Assembly: GCF_026626305.1 (NCBI RefSeq)
Contig: NZ_JAPNUE010000003.1
Coordinates: 1 to 64,000, forward strand
Reading direction: 5' to 3'
Length of the DNA: 64,000 bases
DNA from: Frigidibacter sp. RF13
GTDB taxonomy: Bacteria; Pseudomonadota; Alphaproteobacteria; Rhodobacterales; Rhodobacteraceae
The translations under genes were made by a program, and so were the position numbers. Shown piece after piece: positions 50,202 to 58,850 of this stretch. Under the pieces are notes generated by a model that saw nothing but the letters and a program-made list of their open reading frames with translations, was not told where the DNA came from and made no database searches. Each line of letters starts with the position of its first letter. Positions within the stretch are counted from its first letter, which is position 1.

Positions 50202-52996
50202 CGCTTTTCGGCGGCATGATCGGCTTCACCACACCCTGGCTTCTCTGGGCGCTTGCCGCTTTACCGGTCATATGGATCCTTCTGCGCATCGTGCCGCCTG
50301 CGCCGATCCTCAGGCGTTTCCCGGGGATTGTGCTTCTCTTCGGCCTTAAGGATGAAGACAGCGCCGCCGCGCGCACGCCGCCCCTGCTCCTGCTGATCCG
50401 GCTGGCGCTGATCGCCGCCGCGATCCTGGCCTTTGCCGGTCCGGTCCTGAACCCCGCAGCCAAGACTGAAGGACGTGGGCCGCTTCTGATCCTGACGGAT
50501 GCAAGCTGGGCCGATGCGGCGGATTGGTCCGCCCGCCGCGCCCGGCTTGGTGCGGCACTGGCCGAGGCAAAGCGGGCCGGGCGGGCGGTGGCTTTCCTCA
50601 ACCTTTCGGACCCTGCGCCGCTCGACCTGACCTTCTCTGATGGCGCCGCCCTTGAGGCGCGTCTTGCCGCCCTTGATCCGTCGGCCTGGGAACCACCTTC
50701 GGCGCGCATGACGGAGGTCGCCGCCAACTTGCCCGCGGAGGCGTTCGATACGCTCTGGCTCTCGGACGGATTGGACCGGAAGGGCAAGGCGGACCTTGCC
50801 TCGGCACTCGCGGCGCGCGGTACGCTTCAGGTGATCGAAAGCCCGCGCGGCGCCCAGGCCCTGGGCGAGATGCGGCTGTTGGACGGCAAGGTGACGGCGA
50901 AGCTCTTCCACCCGCTTCCGGGCGGCGCCCCCCAGGCTGTCGTCATCGCCAGAGGCCTCGACCCGGCCGGGATCGAGAGGGAACTGGCACGCACGACTGT
51001 CGCGCTGACGCCCGGCGAAGCGATCGAGGATGTGGCATTCGAGCTGCCGTCGGAACTGCGCAACCGGGTCACGCGGCTGGAGATCGAGGGCGAGGCGTCG
51101 GCGGGCGCGGTGCTTCTGGCCGACGACGCGCTGAAGCGCCGCAAAGTGGCGTTGGTCGCCTCCGGCACGCCGCAGGAAGGGCTGGAGCTTCTGTCGCCCT
51201 TGCACTACCTGCGCAAGGCGCTCGCGCCGAATGTGGATCTGGTCGAGGGAACATTCGCAGAGGTGCTGCCCGCGGCGCCTGAAGTAATCGTGATGGCCGA
51301 TGTCGCGCGCCTTCCGGGCGAGGATGCCGACCGGCTGGCCGAATGGGTCGAGGAAGGTGGCCTTCTCGTCCGCTTCGCCGGGCCGCGCCTTGCGGCTGCC
51401 GTGGGCCTTGACGGCATGCGCGACCCGCTGCTGCCGGTGAACCTGCGCCCCGGTGGCCGGTCGGTCGGCGGCACGATGAGTTGGGGCGCCCCGCGCACCG
51501 TCGCGCCCTTTGCGGAAGGCTCGCCTTTTGCGGGGCTGCAGGTGCCTGACGAGGTGAAGGTGACGGCTCAGGTGCTTGCCGAACCGTCGCCGGACCTCGC
51601 TGACAAGGTGCTCGCCTCGCTTGACGATGGCACGCCACTGGTGACGCGGGCGGCCCTCGGCGACGGGCAGGTTGTGCTCTTCCATGTCACGGCCAATGCC
51701 GAATGGTCGGGCCTGCCCTTGTCTGGCCTTTTCGTCTCGATGCTCGACCGACTGGCGATTTCGAGCCAGCCGAACCGCCCGGCGGAAAAGGATATGACGG
51801 GCACCGTCTGGCAGGCGGCACGGGTGATGGACGCTTACGGAGCGCTGGCGCCTGCCGAAGATATCGGCGGTGTGCCGGGCGCACGGTTGGCCGAGAGCAC
51901 TCCGGCGCCCGACATGCCGCCCGGTCTTTACCAAAGCGACGAGCGCAGTTTCGCGCTGAACGTGCTCGCGACCGGCCGGACGCTCGGCGCTGCCCGCTGG
52001 CCCGCCGGAACCCTGATCGCGGGGCTGGACCGGGCCGAGGAGCGGCCGCTGAAGGGCTGGGTGCTGTCGCTGGCATTGCTGCTGATGCTTGCCGATGTTC
52101 TGGCAACCCTCATTCTGACGGGGCGCCTCAAGGGGCGCCTCGGCGCGCCGCGCCGTGTGCCGGTGGCGCTTTTCGTGGCCGTGGTGAGCGGCGCGGCGCT
52201 TCTCGGCGCGGGCGGTCCGGTGCGGGCGGAAGGGGCGGATGAGGCGCGGCTTCTGGAAGCGGCGGGAGGAATGACCCTCGGCCATGTGCTGACCGGCGAC
52301 GCGCGCGTGGATGAGATGGCCCATGCCGGGCTTGTCGGCCTGTCTTCCATCCTCACCCAGCGCACTTCGGTCGAACCCGGCGCACCGTTGGCCGTCGATC
52401 TGGAACGGGACGACCTTGCGGTCTTCACCTTCCTCTATTGGCCGATCTCGCTCAATCAGCCCGCACCCTCGGTCGAGGCGTACCGCAAGCTCAACCGTTT
52501 CCTGCAGACTGGCGGCATGATCCTGTTCGACACCCGAGATGCCGACGTTTCAGGCGGCGGGGGGCAGACGCCCGAGGGGCGGCGGCTGCAGGAACTGGCA
52601 GCACTGCTCGATGTTCCGCCGCTGGAGGTCCTGCCGAAGGACCACGTTCTGACCCGGAGTTTCTACCTTCTGCAGGATCTCCCTGGCCGTCATACCTCGC
52701 GCGCCGTCTGGGTAGAGGCAGCCCCCCCCGATGCCGAACAGGCCGAAGGCGTGCCTTTCCGCAACCTCAACGATGGCGTCAGCCCGGTGGTGATCGGCGG
52801 CAATGACTGGGCCGCGGCTTGGGCGATCGACGAATATGGCAATCCCGCATATCCGGTCGGACGCGGCCTTGCGGGCGACCGCCAGCGCGAGATCGCCTAC
52901 CGGTTCGGGATCAACCTCGTGATGTATGTGCTGACCGGCAACTACAAATCCGATCAGGTCCATGTGCCGGCCCTTCTGGAAAGGCTGGGGCAATGA
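50198..52996 (+). CDS. DUF4159 protein with N-terminal BatA-type membrane domain
   Basis: 932 aa, GTG start in a GTGA overlap. Two N-terminal helices (FTTPWLLWALAALPVIWILLRI, LLLIRLALIAAAILAFAGPV) as in BatA aerotolerance proteins; a large periplasmic or cytosolic middle with VWA- and amidotransferase-like strands; a helix pair near residues 620-660 (WVLSLALLLMLADVLATLIL, VPVALFVAVVSGAALLGAGG); C-terminal DUF4159 (LVGLSSILTQRTSVEPGAPL, FLYWPISLNQPAPS, MILFDTRDAD). Role unknown; context suggests envelope integrity. Confidence 0.85.
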   Translation: MTLFGGMIGFTTPWLLWALAALPVIWILLRIVPPAPILRRFPGIVLLFGLKDEDSAAARTPPLLLLIRLALIAAAILAFAGPVLNPAAKTEGRGPLLILTDASWADAADWSARRARLGAALAEAKRAGRAVAFLNLSDPAPLDLTFSDGAALEARLAALDPSAWEPPSARMTEVAANLPAEAFDTLWLSDGLDRKGKADLASALAARGTLQVIESPRGAQALGEMRLLDGKVTAKLFHPLPGGAPQAVVIARGLDPAGIERELARTTVALTPGEAIEDVAFELPSELRNRVTRLEIEGEASAGAVLLADDALKRRKVALVASGTPQEGLELLSPLHYLRKALAPNVDLVEGTFAEVLPAAPEVIVMADVARLPGEDADRLAEWVEEGGLLVRFAGPRLAAAVGLDGMRDPLLPVNLRPGGRSVGGTMSWGAPRTVAPFAEGSPFAGLQVPDEVKVTAQVLAEPSPDLADKVLASLDDGTPLVTRAALGDGQVVLFHVTANAEWSGLPLSGLFVSMLDRLAISSQPNRPAEKDMTGTVWQAARVMDAYGALAPAEDIGGVPGARLAESTPAPDMPPGLYQSDERSFALNVLATGRTLGAARWPAGTLIAGLDRAEERPLKGWVLSLALLLMLADVLATLILTGRLKGRLGAPRRVPVALFVAVVSGAALLGAGGPVRAEGADEARLLEAAGGMTLGHVLTGDARVDEMAHAGLVGLSSILTQRTSVEPGAPLAVDLERDDLAVFTFLYWPISLNQPAPSVEAYRKLNRFLQTGGMILFDTRDADVSGGGGQTPEGRRLQELAALLDVPPLEVLPKDHVLTRSFYLLQDLPGRHTSRAVWVEAAPPDAEQAEGVPFRNLNDGVSPVVIGGNDWAAAWAIDEYGNPAYPVGRGLAGDRQREIAYRFGINLVMYVLTGNYKSDQVHVPALLERLGQ

Positions 52997-55098
52997 GCGG
53001 GTTGGACCTTGGCCAGCTGGCCTTCGCGCCGCTACTGCCGCTGCCGGTCCTGATGGGGCTGGCTGCCGTGGCCGCGCTTGCGGTCGCGCTTTCCGGATGG
53101 CGGGGCCTTCGGGGGACGGTCCTGCGATGCCTCGCGGCGGCGGCCTTTCTGGCCGCGCTGGCTGGACCTGCGCTGAAGTTCGAGACGCGCGAGAAGCTTG
53201 ACGATATCGTGCTCGTCGTCACCGACCGCAGCGCCAGCCAGGGGCTGAAGGACCGGACGGCAGAGGCGGATGCCGCGCTTGCCAAGGTGACGGCGGAGTT
53301 GGGTGCGATGCCCGGCGTCGATATCCGCCGGATCGAGGTGCCGGATGCCGAGGCCGAAGGCGGAACGCTGATGAAGACCGCGCTGGCACGGGCGCTGGCG
53401 GAGGAGCCGCAATCGCGTGTCGCGGGCGCGATCCTGATCACCGACGGGCAGATCCACGATCCCGATCTGGCGGTCAGCCTGCCCGCGCCGCTGAACGTGC
53501 TTCTGATCGGGCGCAAGCGCGACTGGGACCGGCGGCTGAAGATCACCGAGGCGCCGGCCTTCGGCATCATCGGCGAGGAAAGCACGATTGGCTTGCGGGT
53601 CGAGGAGCAGGGCACGATGCCCGCCGCCGAGGCCGGCAGGCCGGTGTCGATTGCGATCTCAATCGATGGCGGGCCTGCGGCGTATTACGACATCCCGGTC
53701 AATACCGACCTTGAACTGCCCTTGACGCTCGACCATGCGGGCCAGAACATCGTGCAACTGACCGTTGCCACCAGCCCGGGCGAGCTGACCGAGCGCAACA
53801 ATGCCGCGGTGGTGCAGGTGAACGGCGTGCGCGACCGGCTTAGGGTGCTTCTGATTTCGGGTGAGCCTTATGCGGGCGAGCGGACCTGGCGGAACCTCCT
53901 GAAATCCGACAGCGCGGTCGATCTGGTGCATTTCACCATCCTGCGCCCGCCGGAAAAGGAAGATGGTGTCCCGGTCGAGGAACTGGCGCTGATCGCCTTT
54001 CCGACGCGCGAACTGTTCGTCGACAAGATCGACGAATTCGACCTGATCATCTTCGACCGCTATCCTTTGCGCGGCATCCTGCCCGCGCAATATCTCGACA
54101 ATATCCGTTCCTATGTCCTGAATGGCGGCGCGGTTCTGGTGGCGGCGGGGGCGGATTATGCCTCGGTCGAAAGCATCTATTATTCGGCGCTCGGCGATAT
54201 AATGCCCGCCGCGCCGACGACGCGGGTGCTGGAAGGCCTTTACCTGCCGACGCTCTCCGATCTCGGCAAGCGCCATCCGGTGACCGACGGGCTGGAAGCG
54301 GTCTGGGCCAAGGATCATCCGCCGGGCGGCGAGGGGCCATGGGGCCGCTGGCTGCGCTATGTCGAGGTGCGCCATGCGCGCGGCCAGACGCTGATGGAGG
54401 GGCCGGACGGCAAGCCGCTTCTGGTCGTGGACCGGGCGGGCGAGGGGCGCGTGGCGCTGCTCGCTTCCGATCAGGCGTGGCTCTGGACCCGCGGCTTCGA
54501 AGGGGGCGGGCCGCAGCAGGAGCTTCTGCGCCGTCTGGCGCATTGGGCAATGAAAGAGCCGGACCTGGAGGAAGAGGCGCTGACCGCCACGGTGAAGGGC
54601 GCCGAGGTCACGATCGAGCGGCGGACGATGGAACCGGGAGGGCAACATGTGGCCAAGGTCACCGGGCCTGACGGCAAGACCGTCTATGTGCCGCTGACCG
54701 AAGTGAGGCCCGGCCTTTATGCCAAAGTCTGGGCACCGCCCGCGCCGGGCCTTTACCGCATCGTCGAGGGCGATCTGGAGCGGGTCTTCGCGCTGGGGTC
54801 GGCAAGCCCGCGCGAGTTCGACGCGGCGGTGGCCAGCGGCGACCTTCTGGCGCCCCTTGCCGAGGCGACCAGTGGCGGTGTGACCCGTATCGAGGACGGC
54901 CTGCCCAATGTGCGCGCCGTGCGAGCGGGGCGCCCGGCCATCGGGCGCGGCTGGATCGGCATCACGCCGCGCGAGGCCTATCGGACGGTCGATCTGAAAC
55001 TGCAACCCTTTCTGCCCGACTGGGCCTGGCTAATAGTTGGCGCAGGTCTCATGCTCCTGGCCTGGCTGAGCGAGGGCCAGCGGCGACGGGCTGGATGA
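52993..55098 (+). CDS. Membrane protein with VWA-/glutamine-amidotransferase-like domain
   Basis: 701 aa, ATGA overlap with the DUF4159 gene. N-terminal helices (FAPLLPLPVLMGLAAVAALAVAL, VLRCLAAAAFLAALAGPAL), then a VWA-like fold beginning DDIVLVVTDRSASQGLKDRT, a class I amidotransferase-like domain (DLIIFDRYPLRGILPAQYLDNIRSYVLNGGAVLVAAG, GRVALLASDQAWLWTRGFEGGGP) and a C-terminal helix (WAWLIVGAGLMLLAWLSEG). Fourth and last gene of the MoxR operon. Confidence 0.82.
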   Translation: MSGLDLGQLAFAPLLPLPVLMGLAAVAALAVALSGWRGLRGTVLRCLAAAAFLAALAGPALKFETREKLDDIVLVVTDRSASQGLKDRTAEADAALAKVTAELGAMPGVDIRRIEVPDAEAEGGTLMKTALARALAEEPQSRVAGAILITDGQIHDPDLAVSLPAPLNVLLIGRKRDWDRRLKITEAPAFGIIGEESTIGLRVEEQGTMPAAEAGRPVSIAISIDGGPAAYYDIPVNTDLELPLTLDHAGQNIVQLTVATSPGELTERNNAAVVQVNGVRDRLRVLLISGEPYAGERTWRNLLKSDSAVDLVHFTILRPPEKEDGVPVEELALIAFPTRELFVDKIDEFDLIIFDRYPLRGILPAQYLDNIRSYVLNGGAVLVAAGADYASVESIYYSALGDIMPAAPTTRVLEGLYLPTLSDLGKRHPVTDGLEAVWAKDHPPGGEGPWGRWLRYVEVRHARGQTLMEGPDGKPLLVVDRAGEGRVALLASDQAWLWTRGFEGGGPQQELLRRLAHWAMKEPDLEEEALTATVKGAEVTIERRTMEPGGQHVAKVTGPDGKTVYVPLTEVRPGLYAKVWAPPAPGLYRIVEGDLERVFALGSASPREFDAAVASGDLLAPLAEATSGGVTRIEDGLPNVRAVRAGRPAIGRGWIGITPREAYRTVDLKLQPFLPDWAWLIVGAGLMLLAWLSEGQRRRAG

Positions 55099-55116
55099 GC
55101 GCGGGTTGGCGCAGGC

Positions 55117-56508
55117 TCAGCCCTGGCCAGCGAACCGCGCGAAATCGGACGCTTTCACATAGGCGGCACCTTGGGTCTGCATGCGAAAGAAGCGATCCGT
55201 TCCCGGCGATTGGCCCGCCATCTCAAAATAGGGTCGCAGGTCGGAGATCGAAGTATAGTCCCATAGCACCCCGCCGGTCGCGACCTCGACCTCATAAACG
55301 ACGCCTTCGAGGGTAGAGGCCACGAGCATTCGTTGCCCGTCATCGGACAGATTGATCTCGCCCTGCGCGCCCGAACCAAGATCCCAACCGACCGCGTTTT
55401 CGATCGTCGGAAAGAGCCTGTCGCTGTTCCCGGTTTCCGGGTCGATCCTCAGCACGCGGCTGCCGCCCGGCGTGTCATGCGATCCGAGGTTGTCAAAGAC
55501 AGCGAAGCTGCCATCCGGCATCACGCGCGGGCTGTGCTGGGCGACCATGGGGCCGGCCGTCACATGCTCGATCTTTCCGGTTTCGACATCCATCACGACG
55601 AGCGACGACGACGAGCGAAGCGAAACGACCAGATCACCTGCTCGCGTTCCGGGGAGTTTCGCTGCGGCTGCCGGGGTGAGCAACGCGATGCCGTTCACGT
55701 GATAGGGATCGCAGTCGTTGCGGACCGAATAGGCAAGACCCTGAGTGTCAGACGCGATCACGGCGTCCGACATCCAGAACCGGTGCAGTTCATTCCCGTC
55801 CGGCGCAAGAACCTGTACCCCCTCTTCGTAGACCGCTCCACCCTTGCAGTCGAGCGGCACCGAGGTTGCTGCGACGTGGGTTTCGTCGCGGGTGATGTGG
55901 GAGACTGGAACGTAAATTCGGCCATCGTCGCCGACGGTGGGCCAGTGATGGCTATTGTCCGTCCTGGCCCACAGCAGATTGCCATCCCAATCGAACTTGG
56001 CGATGCCCACCTGATAGGGAAAGACGTTGCGCCCCTGGAAGGTGACGATGAGATTGCCCCGACTGTCCAGGGTGCTGCCCTGGACATAGATGTTCTGCAG
56101 GTTCGGCTGGCCGGTGAACGTCGCAAAATTTTCCTTGGTGAACAGGGCGCTGGGGTCGGTCTCCCAACTGTGCCTGACCTGGCCGGTCCGGTCGATGATC
56201 ATTGCCATGCAGCCGAAGGATGGGCAGATATCCTGACGTTCCGAGAAGCCCGCGGTCATCAGGATCAGATCGTCGGATGAGGTTGGCGCAAGGCTACGTG
56301 CGGTCGAGGGACCCGTCGCGTCCGGCTCGGGCCTGATCGCATGCGATGGCAGCCGCATCCTTTCCATCTTCTGCCAAGCATCGATGCCGATCAGGACATG
56401 CTGGACATATCGATACGGAAAAATTTTCTTCGTTGTCGCCGCGACGCCCCAGACGAACGCGAGGAAACAGAGGCTGATAACGAACGCGACTCGCGATACT
56501 AGGACCAT
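55117..56508 (-). CDS. Arylsulfotransferase (ASST)-like protein
   Basis: 463 aa. One N-terminal membrane helix (VAFVISLCFLAFVWGVAA), then a beta-propeller-like region: ILMTAGFSERQDICPSFGCMAMIIDRTGQVRHSWETD, GNLLWARTDNSHHWPTVGDDGRIYVP, YHVNGIALLTP, AQHSPRVMPDGSFAVFDN. This is the Arylsulfotran_2 family plan; catalytic His could be in HHWP or NGI/HSP blades. True sulfotransfer is not certain. Less GC-rich at the 5' end than neighbours. Confidence 0.75.
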   Translation of the reverse strand: MVLVSRVAFVISLCFLAFVWGVAATTKKIFPYRYVQHVLIGIDAWQKMERMRLPSHAIRPEPDATGPSTARSLAPTSSDDLILMTAGFSERQDICPSFGCMAMIIDRTGQVRHSWETDPSALFTKENFATFTGQPNLQNIYVQGSTLDSRGNLIVTFQGRNVFPYQVGIAKFDWDGNLLWARTDNSHHWPTVGDDGRIYVPVSHITRDETHVAATSVPLDCKGGAVYEEGVQVLAPDGNELHRFWMSDAVIASDTQGLAYSVRNDCDPYHVNGIALLTPAAAAKLPGTRAGDLVVSLRSSSSLVVMDVETGKIEHVTAGPMVAQHSPRVMPDGSFAVFDNLGSHDTPGGSRVLRIDPETGNSDRLFPTIENAVGWDLGSGAQGEINLSDDGQRMLVASTLEGVVYEVEVATGGVLWDYTSISDLRPYFEMAGQSPGTDRFFRMQTQGAAYVKASDFARFAGQG

Positions 56509-56564
56509 TTTATAACACCCTTAGATTGTACAGTCTTTACCATCATCGGAAAGGCGCAAATGAT

Positions 56565-57272
56565 TCATGCGTCGTGCCCCTCGGCATTCAGCAGAATGCT
56601 CCGCGATTGCGAGGCGAATTCACGCCGCCATGTCAGATAGAGCGTCGCAGACGTTGTCACGAGCAGCGCGAAGGGGCCGAGGAGCCAGCCAAGCGATCCG
56701 AGCGCGAAATAGACCGAGCGCAGGCCCCGGTTGAAGCTACGCGCGGCGAGGATGTTGATTTCTGCCGCCTGAGCGGCGCGGGCATAGGCCACCGGGCTGT
56801 CGACATCGTTGGGGACCGATCCCATGAGGATGGCGCAATATCCGAACAGCCGGTGTGCCCAGATGAATTTCAGCATTGCGTTGGTCACGAACAGGACCAC
56901 GATAAGCATCTTGCCCTGCCAGACCAGAAGCGGCTCCGGCCCGAGCGCCAGATCGTCCGCGATGCCCCGCAGTTGTTCGCCATTGCCGATCAGGGCCACG
57001 CCACCGCCAATGGCGATCATGCAGGCCGAGGCGAGAAAGCTTGTGCCCTGGCGCAGGCTGTCGACAATGGTCGCGTCGAAGATGCGCGGCTGGCGGGTTA
57101 CAAACTCCCGCATCCACTCGCGCCGGTAGGCCTGCATCAGCTGGCTGACCGACGGATGGCGCGCGGGTGGATGTTCGATGAACCAGCCGATGGCGATCCA
57201 GGACAGGAACAATGCCGCCCCCGCGAGGAGGTCGGGCAAGGAGAGGGCGGCGAGGGTCGGCATGAAGCTCAT
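56565..57272 (-). CDS. DUF599 membrane protein
   Basis: 235 aa with four to five helices. LPDLLAGAALFLSWIAIGWFIEH, MQAYRREWMREFVTRQPRIFDATIVDSLRQGTSFLASACMIAIGG and FIWAHRLFGYCAILMGSVPND are DUF599 signatures. Function unknown. ATG at 57272 has AGGA seven bases ahead. Divergent from glcD with a 76-bp gap that holds the GntR-type dyad. Confidence 0.87.
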   Translation of the reverse strand: MSFMPTLAALSLPDLLAGAALFLSWIAIGWFIEHPPARHPSVSQLMQAYRREWMREFVTRQPRIFDATIVDSLRQGTSFLASACMIAIGGGVALIGNGEQLRGIADDLALGPEPLLVWQGKMLIVVLFVTNAMLKFIWAHRLFGYCAILMGSVPNDVDSPVAYARAAQAAEINILAARSFNRGLRSVYFALGSLGWLLGPFALLVTTSATLYLTWRREFASQSRSILLNAEGHDA

Positions 57273-57316
57273 GCGCGCATCCTGACGTCCGCGCTTTCGC
57301 TTGCCAATTGGATAAA

Positions 57317-57337
57317 TTGGTAATATCACTTTACCAA
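57317..57337. promoter_or_regulatory. GntR/GlcC-type operator in front of glcD
   Basis: Perfect 7-bp dyad TTGGTAA-TATCACT-TTACCAA, preceded by AA so that it reads AATTGGTAA-N7-TTACC. Lies 11 bases before the glcD ATG and in the shared gap with DUF599. Same layout as the dyad at 28781-28801 in front of the GntR gene. Confidence 0.7.
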
Positions 57338-57348
57338 ATGGAGGGAAA

Positions 57349-58782
57349 ATGCAGCTTCCGCGCCCGAATGCCGAGGTGATTGCGCGCAAGGCCGAGATCG
57401 TCGCGCGGCTGCGCGCGGTGTTGCCGCCGACGGCGGTGATCGACGATCCGGCCGAGACACGGGCCTATGAATGCGACGGGCTTTCGGCCTATCGCTGTCC
57501 GCCGCTCGCCGCGATCCTGCCGGGATCGACGGCAGAGGTGGCGGCTGCCCTGAAGATCTGCCGGGAGGAAGGCGTACCGGTGGTGCCGCGCGGCTCCGGC
57601 ACATCGCTGTCGGGTGGCGCTCTGCCCACCTCCGATTCCGTGATCCTAGGCCTCGGGCGGATGAACCGGGTCATTGAAACCGACCTTGCCAACCGCTTCA
57701 TCCGGGTCGAGGCGGGGCGCACCAACCTGTCGGTCACCGGCGCGGTCGAGGGCGAGGGTTTCTTCTACGCCCCCGACCCCTCCAGCCAGCTTGCTTGCGC
57801 GATCGGCGGCAATATCGCGATGAATTCCGGGGGCGCGCATTGCCTGAAATACGGGGTGACAACCAACAACCTTCTGGGCGTCACTTTGGTGACGATGGCG
57901 GGCGAGGTGGTCGAGATCGGCGGGCCCTGGTCGGATGCGGGTGGGCTCGACCTCTTGGGTGTGATCTGCGGCTCGGAAGGTCAGCTGGGCGTGGTGACGG
58001 AAGCGACGCTGCGGATATTGCCGAAACCGGAAGGCGCGCGGCCGGTACTCATCGGCTTCAACTCCAATGAGGTCGCGGGGGCCTGCGTCGCCGACATCAT
58101 CCGTGCGGGCGTCCTGCCGGTGGCTATCGAATTCATGGACCGGCCCTGCATCCGCGCCTGCGAGGACTTCGCCAAGGCGGGCTACCCCGATTGCGAGGCG
58201 CTTCTGATCATCGAGGTCGAGGGCAGCCCGGCCGAGATCGACGATCAGCTGGCCCGCATCGGCGAAATCGCGCGGCGCCACGATCCGGTAGAACTGCGCG
58301 AAAGCCGGTCCGAGGCGGAAAGCGCGCGCATCTGGCTCGGCCGCAAGTCGGCCTTCGGGGCCATGGGGCGGATCAACGATTACATGTGTCTGGACGGGAC
58401 GATCCCGGTCTCGGCCCTGCCGCATGTGCTGAAGCGCATCGGCGAGATGAGCCGGGGCTACGGGCTTGATGTGGCCAATGTCTTTCATGCGGGCGACGGC
58501 AACATGCATCCGCTGATACTTTTCAACGCCAACAAGCCGGGCGATCTGGAAAAATGCGAGGCGCTCGGGGCTGACATCCTCAGGCTCTGTGTGGACGTGG
58601 GCGGGTGCCTCTCCGGCGAGCATGGCGTGGGGATCGAGAAGCGCGACCTGATGGTGGCGCAGTTCACAGAGGAAGACATGGAGGCGCAGATGCGGGTCAA
58701 GGATGTGTTCGATCCCGATTGGCTTCTGAACCCGGCAAAGGTCTTTCCGCTGAAGGCGAGTGCGGCCCGGCGAGGCGCCTGA
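57349..58782 (+). CDS. glcD: Glycolate oxidase FAD-linked subunit
   Basis: 477 aa flavoprotein that oxidises glycolate (or D-lactate) to glyoxylate. FAD-binding PCMH domain: AILPGSTAEVAAALKICREEGVPVVPRGSGTSLSGGALP and GGNIAMNSGGAHCLKYGVTTNNLLGVTLV; the C-terminal cap has VANVFHAGDGNMHPLILF and GGCLSGEHGVGIEKRDLM with active-site His residues. GGAGGG before the ATG. First gene of glcDEF. Confidence 0.94.
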   Translation: MQLPRPNAEVIARKAEIVARLRAVLPPTAVIDDPAETRAYECDGLSAYRCPPLAAILPGSTAEVAAALKICREEGVPVVPRGSGTSLSGGALPTSDSVILGLGRMNRVIETDLANRFIRVEAGRTNLSVTGAVEGEGFFYAPDPSSQLACAIGGNIAMNSGGAHCLKYGVTTNNLLGVTLVTMAGEVVEIGGPWSDAGGLDLLGVICGSEGQLGVVTEATLRILPKPEGARPVLIGFNSNEVAGACVADIIRAGVLPVAIEFMDRPCIRACEDFAKAGYPDCEALLIIEVEGSPAEIDDQLARIGEIARRHDPVELRESRSEAESARIWLGRKSAFGAMGRINDYMCLDGTIPVSALPHVLKRIGEMSRGYGLDVANVFHAGDGNMHPLILFNANKPGDLEKCEALGADILRLCVDVGGCLSGEHGVGIEKRDLMVAQFTEEDMEAQMRVKDVFDPDWLLNPAKVFPLKASAARRGA

Positions 58783-58791
58783 GACAAATGC

Positions 58792-58812
58792 CCGGGGGCT
58801 GTCTGCCCCCGG
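58792..58812 (+). repeat. GC-rich hairpin between glcD and glcE
   Basis: CCGGGGGC (58792-58799) / GCCCCCGG (58805-58812), loop TGTCT, followed by ACCCCCGAGGATACTTGG. From memory, near-identical sequences occur between genes in many Rhodobacterales genomes, so this may be a dispersed intergenic repeat acting on mRNA stability. Confidence 0.55.
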
Positions 58813-58850
58813 ACCCCCGAGGATACTTGGACCACAGTGAAAGGCAATGC

